A DNA stretch of 40,856 nt from Ruminococcus sp. (lineage in GTDB: Bacteria; Bacillota; Clostridia; Oscillospirales; Acutalibacteraceae), in contig JAFTGC010000031.1 in assembly GCA_017458105.1 (NCBI GenBank), positions 1 through 40,856 on the forward strand, in the 5' to 3' direction. This document shows positions 14,398 through 23,238 of the stretch, one piece after another; within the stretch, counting starts at the first letter, position 1, and every line of letters starts with the position of its first letter. Position numbers and translations under genes: made by a program. Below the pieces are notes generated by a model that was given only the letters and a program-made list of their open reading frames with translations, was not told the DNA's origin and did not search any database.

Positions 14398-15068
14398 GGC
14401 ATATCCCTCCTTATGATTTTGTATTCACCGTTTCTATTAGCTGTCATAATAAATACATCATCAACAGTTAGATTGTTTTCCTTTAAGGTGTTGTCAACCC
14501 ACTCTCTTGTTAAATTACATAGATTTATAGAGTTTGAAAGATAGCGTGAGTCATTTATGACTACCACCTCAATTCCTTTGTCGGGAATATAAACGCCGAG
14601 TTCACTTGCTGTAGGTACACGCTTGTCGGGTTTTTCTAATACGCTTATGTCGCCGTTTGTTTCAACAATGCAGTATTGCACATCGTCAAGCGAAAAAATT
14701 CCCTGTTGTCTAAGTTGAACACATAAATCTTCTGTAGTCATTCTAAGGCGACGCATTTGTTTTTGAAGGATTTCACCGTCACGAATTACCATTTCCGGAG
14801 AACCGCACACAATGTTTCTAAATTTACCACTCTTAAGCATTAAAACTGAAAAGATAATTTCGAGGGAAATAAGTATGAGTATAGGTATAACTCCCGACAA
14901 CAACGGTTGACTTGTGTTTGACATTGGAATAACTGCAATATCAGACATCATCAGTGTTATAACCAGTTCACTGGTTTGCATTTCAGAAAGTTGTCTTTTT
15001 CCCATTATCCTGAGTGCCAATAGAATGAAAAGATAAAGTATAAAAGTTCTTATAATTGAAATTAACAT
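14394..15068 (-). CDS. DUF421 (YetF/YrbG-like) membrane protein
   Basis: A 224-residue membrane protein. Three hydrophobic segments at about 1-19, 34-50 and 56-78 precede a cytoplasmic domain. RIMGKRQLSEMQTSELVITLMMSDIA (20-45) and SPEMVIRDGEILQKQMRRLRMTTEDLCVQLRQQGI are characteristic of DUF421. The far C-terminal part includes VDNTLKENNLTVDDVFIMTANRNGEYKIIRRD, a YetF-like tail. The ATG is preceded by GCGGTGATT. DUF421 relatives in Bacillus spore-resistance elements affect spore membrane properties, and the germination operon lies divergently 120 bases away, so a spore role is plausible but unproven. Confidence 0.88.
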   Translation of the reverse strand: MLISIIRTFILYLFILLALRIMGKRQLSEMQTSELVITLMMSDIAVIPMSNTSQPLLSGVIPILILISLEIIFSVLMLKSGKFRNIVCGSPEMVIRDGEILQKQMRRLRMTTEDLCVQLRQQGIFSLDDVQYCIVETNGDISVLEKPDKRVPTASELGVYIPDKGIEVVVINDSRYLSNSINLCNLTREWVDNTLKENNLTVDDVFIMTANRNGEYKIIRRDMP

Positions 15069-15141
15069 TTAATCACCGCTAATATTTTTTCCGTAAAATC
15101 TAATTTAATACGCAATTCACCGAAGTTGTTTTTATTTTAAA

Positions 15142-15152
15142 CATAGTATAAT
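15142..15152 (+). promoter_or_regulatory. Possible promoter -10 of the germination operon
   Basis: CATAGTA (15142-15148) matches the -10 form used by the forespore factor sigma-G (CAT-n-n-TA), which normally transcribes gerA-type operons. It overlaps a TATAAT (15147-15152) that could serve sigma-A. No good -35 for either factor was found at the right distance, so only the -10 is called. Confidence 0.35.
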
Positions 15153-15188
15153 TTAATATTTTATCCAAACCCTAGTAAAGGTGATATT

Positions 15189-16640
15189 ATGTTAAAAAAT
15201 CTGCGTGAAAATATTAATTTCTTAAAAAGTATGATGGATTACAGTGTGGATTTTACTGTCAGAGAGCTGGTGCTTCGTGACGGAACATCAGCGGCTATAT
15301 TTTCTATTGACGGAATGGTCGATAAAACAGAGGTTACACTGAGCATTTCCACACCGCTCATAACTGCAAGAATACCCGATGATGTCGATTTGTACGAATT
15401 TATACGTGACGGTATAGTCAGCAATTGCGAACTTGTAGAGGTTAGCACATATCAGGAATTTGTAAACTATATAAGTTCAGGATTTGCTGCAGTTGGAATT
15501 GACGGTTACGAAAATATGCTTGTAATCGGAGTTCAGGGATTCCCTTACAGAGGAGTAAGTGAACCTGCTTCCGAAATGGTTTTCAGAGGCAGCAGAGAAG
15601 GTTTTAGTGAGCCTATAAAAATCAATATAACAATGGTCAGGAGAAGAATCAAAAATCCCGATTTGGTCTTTAAATCTATGGAAGTGGGTGATTTGTCCAA
15701 AACTCCTATTTGTCTATGTTATATAAAGTCGGCGGTTTCAAGCAAAATTTTAAAAGAACTTGAAAAGCGTTTGAAAGCGGTCGATTTGGATACAGTCCTT
15801 GCCTCGGGTTATCTCGTTTCTTATCTAACGGACCGCAACAGCCGAAGTCTTTTTTCAACAATTGGTGTAACCGAAAGGCCAGATACCTTATGCGGAAAAA
15901 TTACAGAGGGCAGAATAGGAATTTTAGTTGACGGAACGCCTGCCGCTATTATCGTACCGCATTTATTTATAGAAAATTTTCAGAGTTTTGATGACTACAG
16001 CAACCGACCGTACTTTGCATCATTTATAAGAATATTAAAATACATCTCATTTTTATTGGCATTATATATGCCGGGACTTTTTGTTGCGATTACAAATTTT
16101 CATCTTGAGTATCTTCCCACACCGCTTTTGAATCACATCAATGACGCACTGAGGATAACACCGTTCCCACTTATGGTTGAAGTGTTGATTGTTGCGTTTA
16201 TGTATGAAGTTATGCGTGAAGCGGGACTAAGACTCCCAAAAACGCTAAGTCATGCGGTCAGTATAGTCGGAGCATTGGTAATAGGCGAAACAGGTGTTTC
16301 GGCAGGGTTGATTTCTGCACCGACATTGATTTTTGTAGCTTTCTCTGCAATCTGTTCTTATGTTATTCCCGAACTATACGGAACTGTAACAATACTGAAA
16401 TTTGGTTATATTGTTGCAGGCGGTATGTTTGGATTAATTGGAATAGTTCTTCTGTCACTTGTTTCAGCTGTAGGAGCTTGCTCTCTTAACAGCTTTGGCG
16501 TACCGTATTTTTCTCCGATTGCACCTGTTTCAAAGGGAATTATGTCTGATAATTTCATTAGAAGTGACTGGCACAAACTGAGCAAGCACAAAATAAAAGT
16601 ACAAAATATGACGGGAGCTGAAACGGATTTTGAAAAATAA
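15189..16640 (+). CDS. Spore germination receptor A subunit (GerAA/GerKA family)
   Basis: A 483-residue subunit of a nutrient germinant receptor in the spore inner membrane. A soluble N-terminal region of about 275 residues carries QGFPYRGVSEPASEMVFRGSREGFSE. This is followed by VDGTPAAIIVPHLFIENFQS and five or six membrane helices, with REAGLRLP, GALVIGETGVSAGLISAPTLI and GVPYFSPIAP, all hallmarks of the family. The start has AAAGGTGAT 3 bases upstream. The order A-B-C with the two following genes is the usual gerA operon order. The nutrient sensed cannot be predicted. Confidence 0.95.
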   Translation: MLKNLRENINFLKSMMDYSVDFTVRELVLRDGTSAAIFSIDGMVDKTEVTLSISTPLITARIPDDVDLYEFIRDGIVSNCELVEVSTYQEFVNYISSGFAAVGIDGYENMLVIGVQGFPYRGVSEPASEMVFRGSREGFSEPIKINITMVRRRIKNPDLVFKSMEVGDLSKTPICLCYIKSAVSSKILKELEKRLKAVDLDTVLASGYLVSYLTDRNSRSLFSTIGVTERPDTLCGKITEGRIGILVDGTPAAIIVPHLFIENFQSFDDYSNRPYFASFIRILKYISFLLALYMPGLFVAITNFHLEYLPTPLLNHINDALRITPFPLMVEVLIVAFMYEVMREAGLRLPKTLSHAVSIVGALVIGETGVSAGLISAPTLIFVAFSAICSYVIPELYGTVTILKFGYIVAGGMFGLIGIVLLSLVSAVGACSLNSFGVPYFSPIAPVSKGIMSDNFIRSDWHKLSKHKIKVQNMTGAETDFEK

Positions 16641-17595
16641 AATAGGACCAATTCAATTTGCTGTTTTTTCGGGGCTAGCATCGCTTGGCTTTTTAACTAT
16701 GTTTACAGGCAGTATATCTTGCTTTTCGATGATAATTTCAGCAGTAATAGCATTTTTGTTAATTATTCCTACTCTGTTGATTTCAACACGAAGTAATCCG
16801 GATATTCCGGTACTTTTCCGTGCGGTTGCTGTCGTTTTTGTAATTTTGATAACCGTTGAACTGGTTGACGAATACTGCGAATTTTTCGCTTCAATGGTAA
16901 AAACAGGAATCCCAAAGTGGTTTATAGCTTTGCTTTTTTTAATATCAGCACTATATCCTTGTATTAAGGGGATAGAGGCAGTTTCTCGTGCTGCAATGGT
17001 GGGGGCAGTTTTTGTAGTGCTTGCAGTTGCACTGATTTTCGCACTATTGCCGTGGAAAGATATTTCCGGATTTACCGACATTGATCACAGCTTCAGTATA
17101 AAAAGGAGTATTGATAATGTTATAAATTACTCACCTTTTCTTATCTCAATTTACTTTTTTAAAAATATCAAGGATAACCGTGCACGCTCGGTTACAATTC
17201 CGTTCATAGTTATGGTGTTTATTTTTGCGGCTGTTATGTGCTTTGGAAAGCTGTTAAGTGTTACTGAGTATGAATTTATATTTTATGCACTTTCAGAAAT
17301 TTCCTGTCATATAATGCCAATGGGTTTTTCGGGATTTTTCATAGCTTTTTCACTTATCTGTGTTTATTTTACGGTGGTATATTTCTGCCACAGTGTTAAA
17401 TTAGCAATAAAATCAAATACTAAACTGCTTTCAATTGCCTTTATTTTGGTGATATACGGTCTGTCTGTGCTTACTATGTACAATGATACGGCGGCAGAAA
17501 TTTTACAAAACAAATATATGTTTATTGGGTTGTTTGCTTTTTTAGCAATTTTCTCACCAATTGCCGTTGTAATAAAGGAGAAAATAAATGCGTAA
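16630..17595 (+). CDS. Spore germination receptor B subunit (GerAB family, APC-fold)
   Basis: A 321-residue membrane protein with about ten helices, of the amino acid/polyamine transporter fold that binds germinant in GerAB. It begins KIGPIQFAVFSGLASLGFLTMF and carries PDIPVLFRAVAVVFVILITVELVDEYCEFF. At 321 residues it is somewhat shorter than the Bacillus proteins (about 365). The start is TTG 16630, overlapping the A gene by 11 bases. GGGAG lies 11 bases upstream, and the next ATG would remove the first helix. Confidence 0.88.
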   Translation: MKNKIGPIQFAVFSGLASLGFLTMFTGSISCFSMIISAVIAFLLIIPTLLISTRSNPDIPVLFRAVAVVFVILITVELVDEYCEFFASMVKTGIPKWFIALLFLISALYPCIKGIEAVSRAAMVGAVFVVLAVALIFALLPWKDISGFTDIDHSFSIKRSIDNVINYSPFLISIYFFKNIKDNRARSVTIPFIVMVFIFAAVMCFGKLLSVTEYEFIFYALSEISCHIMPMGFSGFFIAFSLICVYFTVVYFCHSVKLAIKSNTKLLSIAFILVIYGLSVLTMYNDTAAEILQNKYMFIGLFAFLAIFSPIAVVIKEKINA

Positions 17596-18127
17596 AAAGA
17601 TTATATTGTTGATTATGGCACTTACTATGGCTTTTTCACTTACAGCCTGTGGTTACAATGAGATAAGTAAAAAACTTGTAGCTGACGCAGTTGTAATTGC
17701 CGACGACAAACTTAGCTTTGTTGTGGACAGTACCGGGGATGTTAAAGTTTTTGATGTTGATTACACAAATTTTAAGGATTCATGCGAATCGGTTAAGAAA
17801 AAGTACGACTACGAGCCGTTCCTTTCTCATACAAAAGAGATTATAGTTTCTACCGATATAAAATTCAGTCAGCTGAAAAAGTATATATCCGAATTAAAGG
17901 GGTACTATCAAATTTCGCCTGATATGAGAATCTTCCTCGCTGATGATGATGTTATCACCGCTATAATGAGAGGTAAAATCAATACTGACGAGGTTGAAAA
18001 AACTCTTAAAAACTGTGATGAATGTGACGAAAGGCTCTGCCACTACGACAATCTCTATAAGGATAACGAGTTTGCTGTGCTCCATATGGGTGATAATTGC
18101 ATAGTAGTTGAATATATGAATATATAA
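17588..18127 (+). CDS. Short GerAC-like germination lipoprotein (C subunit, N-terminal domain only)
   Basis: A 179-residue lipoprotein. The signal KKIILLIMALTMAFSLTACG has a lipobox-like SLTAC with Cys21 as the lipidated residue. The segment YNEISKKLVADAVVIADD matches the start of mature GerAC proteins. HTKEIIVSTDIKFSQLKKYISELKGYYQISPDMRIFLADDD fits the rest of their first domain. Typical GerAC proteins have about 370-400 residues and three domains, so domains 2 and 3 are absent. No frameshift remnant follows: the stop is clean and the next 220 bases contain no coding trace. It overlaps the B gene by 8 bases. Function in the receptor is inferred from position and the N-terminal match. Confidence 0.72.
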   Translation: MRKKIILLIMALTMAFSLTACGYNEISKKLVADAVVIADDKLSFVVDSTGDVKVFDVDYTNFKDSCESVKKKYDYEPFLSHTKEIIVSTDIKFSQLKKYISELKGYYQISPDMRIFLADDDVITAIMRGKINTDEVEKTLKNCDECDERLCHYDNLYKDNEFAVLHMGDNCIVVEYMNI

Positions 18128-18348
18128 AATCAGCAAAATTTAGTGCAAATTGAACAAATCAATGCTCATAATTTTTTGAGATTATGTAGTTATAATTCTA
18201 TATTGGCATTTAAAAATCTGTTAAAATATAGTATAATTAATATGTATGATTATAGCTATATCGACAGCACCGCACAAACGGTGTGCAAATTTTTAAAACG
18301 GAATTTGTGCGGTGTTGGATGTTAATATTTTCCGAAGGGGTTTTTATT
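18128..18348 (+). promoter_or_regulatory. Leader region of hprK with alternative RNA hairpins
   Basis: A TATAAT at 18232-18237 is the best -10; its -35 is poor. Downstream, three segments can pair in exclusive ways. CACCGCACAAA (18268-18278) pairs perfectly over 11 bp with TTTGTGCGGTG (18304-18314). Alternatively, GCACA (18272-18276) pairs with TGTGC (18282-18286), followed by AAATTTTTAAAA like a small terminator. CAAATT (18286-18291) can also pair with AATTTG (18302-18307). AAGGGG and the hprK start follow at 18335 and 18349. An attenuator or a simple terminator for the germination operon are both possible. Confidence 0.45.
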
Positions 18349-19320
18349 ATGTCAGCTGAATTTACGGTTTCTCTTGACAAAGTTATTAAAGAACTGTCCC
18401 TTGAAGTAATCCATATGTCGGTTGAACCTGATACAATCTTCATAAGCTCATCCGATATTGACCGTCCCGGTTTGGAACTCACAGGCTATCTTGATTTTTT
18501 TGACAAAAGAAGGATTATGATTTTGGGCTATACCGAGTACAGTTATCTGGGCAAGTTTGGAGCTGAACAACAGCATCATGTACTCAGTACAATTTTTAAT
18601 TTGGGACCTCCTGCAGTAATAATTACCAGAAATATGCACCCTACCAACGCACTTAGAATTGCCGCTGAAGAATGCGGTGTTCCACTTTTGAGGAGTGCTG
18701 AGTCAACCAGCGTTGTTTCCGCAAACTTAATTTCGTATCTTAATGCAGAGCTTGCACCAAGGATAACCCGCCACGGAGTCTTGGTTGAAGTTTACGGTGA
18801 GGGTTGTCTTATAACCGGCGACAGCGGTGTCGGTAAGAGTGAAACAGCTATTGAACTTATCAAGCGTGGTCACCGTCTTGTTGCTGATGATGCTGTAGAA
18901 ATCCGACGCACATCAAAGTCAACACTTGTTGGAACATCGCCTGAAAATATAAGGCATTTTATTGAACTGCGTGGAATTGGTATAATCAACGCAAGAAGAA
19001 TTTTCGGTATGGGTTCTATCAAGCAGAATGAAAAAATTGATATGGTTATAAATATGGAAATCTGGAACCCTAACCGTGCTTATGACAGAATGGGTCTTGA
19101 CAGCGAGTATACCGAAATTCTCGGCGTAAATATTCCGGTAACAACCATCCCTGTCCGTCCGGGCAGAAACCTTTCTATGATTATAGAAGTAGCTGCAATG
19201 AACAATAGACAAAAGAAAATGGGCTACAATGCTGCACAGGAGCTTCTTGAAAACTTAGGTATGAGTGTTGAAGAAGATGATTTCCACAAAATTAAGGTAG
19301 ACACAAGTCTTAGTGATTAA
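18349..19320 (+). CDS. hprK: HPr kinase/phosphorylase
   Basis: A 323-residue enzyme that phosphorylates HPr (or Crh) on Ser46 using ATP or pyrophosphate and reverses the reaction, setting carbon catabolite control. Walker A is GDSGVGKS (157-164). The second signature, FIELRGIGIINARRIFG, is the HprK-specific motif. The N-terminal domain (about 1-135) carries the usual HHVLSTIF and AESTSVVSANLI. ATG 18349 with AAGGGG 8 bases upstream is chosen over an open frame reaching 18283, which runs through the leader hairpins. It heads the long housekeeping run. Confidence 0.95.
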   Translation: MSAEFTVSLDKVIKELSLEVIHMSVEPDTIFISSSDIDRPGLELTGYLDFFDKRRIMILGYTEYSYLGKFGAEQQHHVLSTIFNLGPPAVIITRNMHPTNALRIAAEECGVPLLRSAESTSVVSANLISYLNAELAPRITRHGVLVEVYGEGCLITGDSGVGKSETAIELIKRGHRLVADDAVEIRRTSKSTLVGTSPENIRHFIELRGIGIINARRIFGMGSIKQNEKIDMVINMEIWNPNRAYDRMGLDSEYTEILGVNIPVTTIPVRPGRNLSMIIEVAAMNNRQKKMGYNAAQELLENLGMSVEEDDFHKIKVDTSLSD

Positions 19321-19347
19321 TATTCGGAATAAATTTGGGAGAAAATT

Positions 19348-20241
19348 ATGGAGAAATTTATTAACTTCTTAAAAGAAGCTGATATAAACTACAAACTTGA
19401 TGAGCCTATGAAAAACCATACAACCTTCAAAGTTGGCGGTAATGCAGAGGTTTTTGTCACAGTAAACAATAACTCAGAACTTTTGTCGGTGCTAAATTAT
19501 GTTGAAAACAACAACATAGTTCATTTTATTATCGGCAAAGGAAGCAATCTTCTTGTATCAGATGATGGAATCAAAGGTGCTGTTATCACACTTAGCGGTG
19601 AATTTAATGAGATAAAATTAATTGATGAAAATACCGTTACAGCAGGAGCCGGCGTTCCGTTGATAAAGCTTTGCAGTTTTGCACTCGAAAACGGGCTTTC
19701 CGGATTGGAGTTTGCCTACGGTATCCCGGGTTCTGTCGGCGGTGCCGTATTTATGAACGCCGGAGCGTACGGTGGCGAAATCAAAGATGTAATAGTCACT
19801 GCTCAGAGTGTTAAAGATGGAAAAACAGAGGATATTGCGGTTGAAAACCTAGGTTTGGGTTACAGAACTTCTGTTTTTAAAACAAATGACAGTGTGATTA
19901 CAAATGCAACATTCAGGCTACATAAAGCTGATAAAGCAGAAATTAAAACCAAGATGAATGAGCTTATGGGCAGAAGAAAGGATAAACAACCGCTTGAATA
20001 TCCGTCAGCGGGCAGTACCTTCAAAAGACCTCAGGGAGCGTTTGCAGGTACACTGATTGAATCTTGCGGACTAAAGGGATATTCAGTAGGTGATGCTCAA
20101 GTAAGCAGTAAACACGCAGGCTTTGTTATAAATAAAGGCAATACAACTGCTGCTGAGATTAACGAGCTTATAAATCATATTCAAAAAAAGGTGCTGGAAG
20201 AAACAGGATATTTTCTTGAAACAGAGGTGATAAGGCTGTAA
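19348..20241 (+). CDS. murB: UDP-N-acetylenolpyruvoylglucosamine reductase
   Basis: A 297-residue FAD/NADPH enzyme that reduces UDP-GlcNAc-enolpyruvate to UDP-MurNAc, the second committed step of peptidoglycan synthesis. Evidence includes NHTTFKVGGNAEVF (FAD domain), GKGSNLLVSDDG, FAYGIPGSVGGAVFMNAGAYGGE and YPSAGSTFKRP, whose Ser is the proton donor. GLGYRTS replaces the longer Y-loop of type I enzymes, so it is type II. Its stop overlaps the rapZ start (TAATG). Confidence 0.96.
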   Translation: MEKFINFLKEADINYKLDEPMKNHTTFKVGGNAEVFVTVNNNSELLSVLNYVENNNIVHFIIGKGSNLLVSDDGIKGAVITLSGEFNEIKLIDENTVTAGAGVPLIKLCSFALENGLSGLEFAYGIPGSVGGAVFMNAGAYGGEIKDVIVTAQSVKDGKTEDIAVENLGLGYRTSVFKTNDSVITNATFRLHKADKAEIKTKMNELMGRRKDKQPLEYPSAGSTFKRPQGAFAGTLIESCGLKGYSVGDAQVSSKHAGFVINKGNTTAAEINELINHIQKKVLEETGYFLETEVIRL

Positions 20242-21107
20242 TGGAATTACTGATAATTACAGGAATGTCCGGTGCGGGAAAATCAACAGCACTCAGGGCG
20301 ACGGAGGATTTGGGATATTTTTGCGTAGATAATATGCCTCCTATGCTCCTCAGCACATTTTACGACTTGTGTTTGAAATCAAATGATAAAAAAATGCAGA
20401 AGTGTGCGGTAGTTGTAGACATACGCAGTGCCACGGTGTTCAAGGATTTGTATGATGATTTACGCAAAGTTGCCGAACAGGGTAAAAAGTTTAAAATTCT
20501 TTTCCTTGACGCAAAGAGTGATGTACTTATCACAAGATATAAAGAAACCAGACGAAGCCATCCACTTGCCGATAATTTTGAGGATCGCTCGGTAGAAAAA
20601 TCTGTGCGTCTGGAGCAGCAGCTTCTCAATGTGGTTAAAGCTCATGCTGATTACATAATAGATACTTCATCAATGTCTATGAAACAGCTCCGGAGCAGAA
20701 TTACAGGGCTTTTTTCAATTGATTCAATGGACGCTATGAAAATCACTTGTATGTCATTCGGCTTCAAGTACGGTATTCCTCTTGAGGCGGATGTGGTGTT
20801 TGATGTGCGTTGTCTGCCGAATCCTTACTATATCCCGGAACTTAAAAACCTCACAGGACTTGACGCTGTTGTAAGAGATTATGTTATGAGAGAGGAAGTC
20901 AGCGGTCAGTTTTTGGACAAACTGCTGTCTTTGCTTGATTTGTCGATTCCGCTTTATCAAAGAGAGGGCAAAAGCGAGTTGGTTCTCGGCATAGGTTGTA
21001 CGGGTGGAAAGCATCGTTCGGTAACAATTGCAGGTTATGTTCATAATCACTTGATTGATTCGGGCTATCCGTCGGCAATATCACACCGTGATATAAATAA
21101 ACCGTAA
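20241..21107 (+). CDS. rapZ: RapZ/YvcJ family nucleotide-binding protein
   Basis: A 288-residue P-loop protein. In E. coli RapZ binds small RNAs that control amino-sugar synthesis, and Bacillus YvcJ binds and hydrolyses GTP. Walker A is GMSGAGKST (8-16). The C-terminal domain carries FGFKYGIPLEADVVFDVRCLPNPYY and GCTGGKHRS, both family hallmarks. It lies between murB and whiA. The usual third member of this cluster, yvcK, is not between rapZ and whiA. Confidence 0.96.
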   Translation: MELLIITGMSGAGKSTALRATEDLGYFCVDNMPPMLLSTFYDLCLKSNDKKMQKCAVVVDIRSATVFKDLYDDLRKVAEQGKKFKILFLDAKSDVLITRYKETRRSHPLADNFEDRSVEKSVRLEQQLLNVVKAHADYIIDTSSMSMKQLRSRITGLFSIDSMDAMKITCMSFGFKYGIPLEADVVFDVRCLPNPYYIPELKNLTGLDAVVRDYVMREEVSGQFLDKLLSLLDLSIPLYQREGKSELVLGIGCTGGKHRSVTIAGYVHNHLIDSGYPSAISHRDINKP

Positions 21108-21118
21108 AGGGGTAAGCT

Positions 21119-22036
21119 ATGTCTTTTTCCTTTGAAGTAAAGCAGGAGATTGCGTCGATTCCTTCAAAAGCGGGTTTCGGACGGTTTTCTGAATGTTACG
21201 GTATGCTCTTATTTGCAAAAAAGTTTTCAAATGAGGAGATAATTTTTACAACCGAAAATAAATTTGTCAACAGTTTGTTTACAGAGCTTTTGAGCGTGCT
21301 TTTTTCACCTGTAATTGAAACAACCTACGGATTAAAACCACGCAATTCAAATCATCAGCTTATTACAACAAGGGTAATTAATACGGACGATTGCCAAAAA
21401 ATTTACTCGGCTTTCGGTTACAGTCAAAGGGATATTACTTTGCGTATAAACCGTGCTGATGTTTCGGATGATGAGCAGTTGTCGGCATTTCTGCGTGGTG
21501 CGTTTATGTCATGCGGAAGTGTAACTAATCCTGAGAAGGGTTATCATTTGGAGTTTAAGGTCCCGTTTCGCAACCTTGCATGTGATTTACTCGCTCTGCT
21601 TTGCGAGATAGGTCAGTGTAATCTTAAGCCAAAATACATTATACGCAGTGGTTATTATATTGTTTATTTTAAAGATTCCGAACAAATTGCGGATTTACTG
21701 ACATTTATGGGTGCTTTTAACAGCTCAATGACAATAATGGGCACAAAGGCTATGAAAAAAGTTCGTAACAACACAAACCGGAGAGTGAACAGCGAACTTC
21801 ATAATATCAAAAAAACAGCGGTTGCGTCCGCCAAGCAGGTCAGGGCAATAAAACAGCTGATGAAGAGTGAAGAATACAATACACTTCCCGAGGAACTAAA
21901 AGAGATGGCAGAACTTAGGCTTGCAAATCCTGAGATGTCGTTAAGAGACCTAGGCAAATTAACAAGTGATAATATCAGTCGAAGCGGTGTCAATCACCGG
22001 CTGAAACGGTTAATGTCATATACAGATGAAGAATAA
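21119..22036 (+). CDS. whiA: WhiA family DNA-binding regulator
   Basis: A 305-residue protein with an N-terminal fold related to LAGLIDADG endonucleases (about 1-200, including LSAFLRGAFMSCGSV) and a C-terminal helix-turn-helix of the sigma-region-4 type (LRDLGKLTSDNISRSGVNHRLKRL). In Streptomyces it controls sporulation septation; in Bacillus it affects division and chromosome segregation. The first residues, SFSFEVKQEIASI, are typical. AAAGGGGTAAG precedes the ATG. Confidence 0.95.
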   Translation: MSFSFEVKQEIASIPSKAGFGRFSECYGMLLFAKKFSNEEIIFTTENKFVNSLFTELLSVLFSPVIETTYGLKPRNSNHQLITTRVINTDDCQKIYSAFGYSQRDITLRINRADVSDDEQLSAFLRGAFMSCGSVTNPEKGYHLEFKVPFRNLACDLLALLCEIGQCNLKPKYIIRSGYYIVYFKDSEQIADLLTFMGAFNSSMTIMGTKAMKKVRNNTNRRVNSELHNIKKTAVASAKQVRAIKQLMKSEEYNTLPEELKEMAELRLANPEMSLRDLGKLTSDNISRSGVNHRLKRLMSYTDEE

Positions 22037-22052
22037 ACTTATGAGGTAAAAT

Positions 22053-22304
22053 ATGAGCGAAAATTTAAGTGAAATTCCAAAAGAAGATAAGGCAGAGTTT
22101 GAACAACTCTATGATACACTGGCTGAAAAGGTGGAGGAGTTGGAAAACGGCGGACAAAACTTTTCTCAGATGATGGAAACCTATAGGGTTGCCGCAAACA
22201 GTCTTATCGGATGTTACGAAATTTTAAGGGATTCAGAAAATGAAGTTATTCAGCTCAATGAAAGAATAGAGGAACTTAGCAGAGAGTGTGGTGAAATGCA
22301 ATGA
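22053..22304 (+). CDS. xseB: Exodeoxyribonuclease VII small subunit
   Basis: An 83-residue helical protein with the XseB pattern FEQLYDTLAEKVEELENGGQ-x-FSQMMETYR and a long second helix (SLIGCYEILRDSENEVIQLNERIEEL). XseB is needed to form the active exonuclease with XseA. The second half departs from the usual YEEGVKLxKxC form, so the call rests partly on position before ispA. ispA overlaps its end by 4 bases (ATGA). The large-subunit gene xseA, normally just upstream, is absent here; whiA takes its place. Confidence 0.78.
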   Translation: MSENLSEIPKEDKAEFEQLYDTLAEKVEELENGGQNFSQMMETYRVAANSLIGCYEILRDSENEVIQLNERIEELSRECGEMQ

Positions 22305-23170
22305 ACTACCTCGCTATGATAGAAAATGAGATTTACAGCTCACTGCCTAAGCAACAATTGACCGAGCAGGTTCTTATTGATTCAATGCGTTACTCACTTG
22401 AAGCAGGAGGCAAACGCATAAGACCGCTCTTGGTGCTTCTGTTCGCAAAGGCTTGCGGTTCAGAAGAGAGCGTGGCACTTCCGTTTGCTGCGGCAGTTGA
22501 AATGATACACACTTACAGTCTTATTCATGACGACTTACCGTGTATGGATGATGATGATTTACGCCGTGGCAAACCGTCCAATCATAAAGTTTTCGGTGAA
22601 GATATAGCACTTCTGGCAGGAGATGCACTGCTGACAAATGCCTTTGCTACAGCATTGGGAGATAGGGCGATTTCTCTTGTGGGTGCCGATAAAGCTGCCA
22701 AATGTGCCAAAGTTCTCGCAGATTGTGTAGGTATGACAGGTATGGTAGGCGGTCAGGTTATAGACTTAGCTTCCGAGGGCAAGTCAGTTTCCATAAATGT
22801 AATAAAAGAAATGCACCTCAAAAAAACATCCTGTCTTATTAAAGCGGCTTGTATTATGGGAGTTATTGCGGCAGGCGGTGACGAAACAACCGTCAGTTTT
22901 GCTGAAAAATACGGAATAAGTCTGGGGCTTGCTTTCCAAATTATGGACGATATTTTGGATGTTACAGGTAACGAAAAAGATTTAGGTAAACCTATTGGCA
23001 GTGATGCAGATAATCAAAAATCAACATTTGTTACACTGCTTGGAATTGACAAATGTAAAAGATTGGTACAAAAATATACAAATGATGCAATATCAGCATT
23101 AGACGGTTTTAACGGAGATACTGAACCGCTTAAAGAAATTGCACTCAAAATGTCAGAAAGAAAGAGCTGA
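22301..23170 (+). CDS. ispA: Farnesyl/geranylgeranyl diphosphate synthase
   Basis: A 289-residue trans-prenyltransferase that condenses isopentenyl diphosphate with allylic diphosphates for undecaprenol and quinone precursors. The first aspartate-rich motif is DDLPCMDDDDLRRGKP (77-92). The second is QIMDDILDVTGNEKDLGKPIGSD. GGKRIRP (37-42) binds substrate diphosphate. It is part of the xseB-ispA-dxs-tlyA order common in Clostridia. The exact chain length is not predictable, but small residues before the first motif fit farnesyl synthases. Confidence 0.94.
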   Translation: MNYLAMIENEIYSSLPKQQLTEQVLIDSMRYSLEAGGKRIRPLLVLLFAKACGSEESVALPFAAAVEMIHTYSLIHDDLPCMDDDDLRRGKPSNHKVFGEDIALLAGDALLTNAFATALGDRAISLVGADKAAKCAKVLADCVGMTGMVGGQVIDLASEGKSVSINVIKEMHLKKTSCLIKAACIMGVIAAGGDETTVSFAEKYGISLGLAFQIMDDILDVTGNEKDLGKPIGSDADNQKSTFVTLLGIDKCKRLVQKYTNDAISALDGFNGDTEPLKEIALKMSERKS

Positions 23171-23238
23171 TACCGCAATAAGGGTAAGCGGAAAAACCAT
23201 AACAGTATGTTTGGTGTAGTCAGTCAAGAGATAGAAAA

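Noticed and set aside
18143..18325. A 60-codon plus-strand open frame between the germination operon and hprK
   Set aside because: It has no ribosome binding site, runs through the -10 and the hairpins of the hprK leader, and has no recognisable sequence.
20754..21050. Long minus-strand open frames opposite rapZ, ispA, dxs, recJ and other genes
   Set aside because: They are shadows of well-identified plus-strand genes, with no ribosome binding sites or recognisable motifs.
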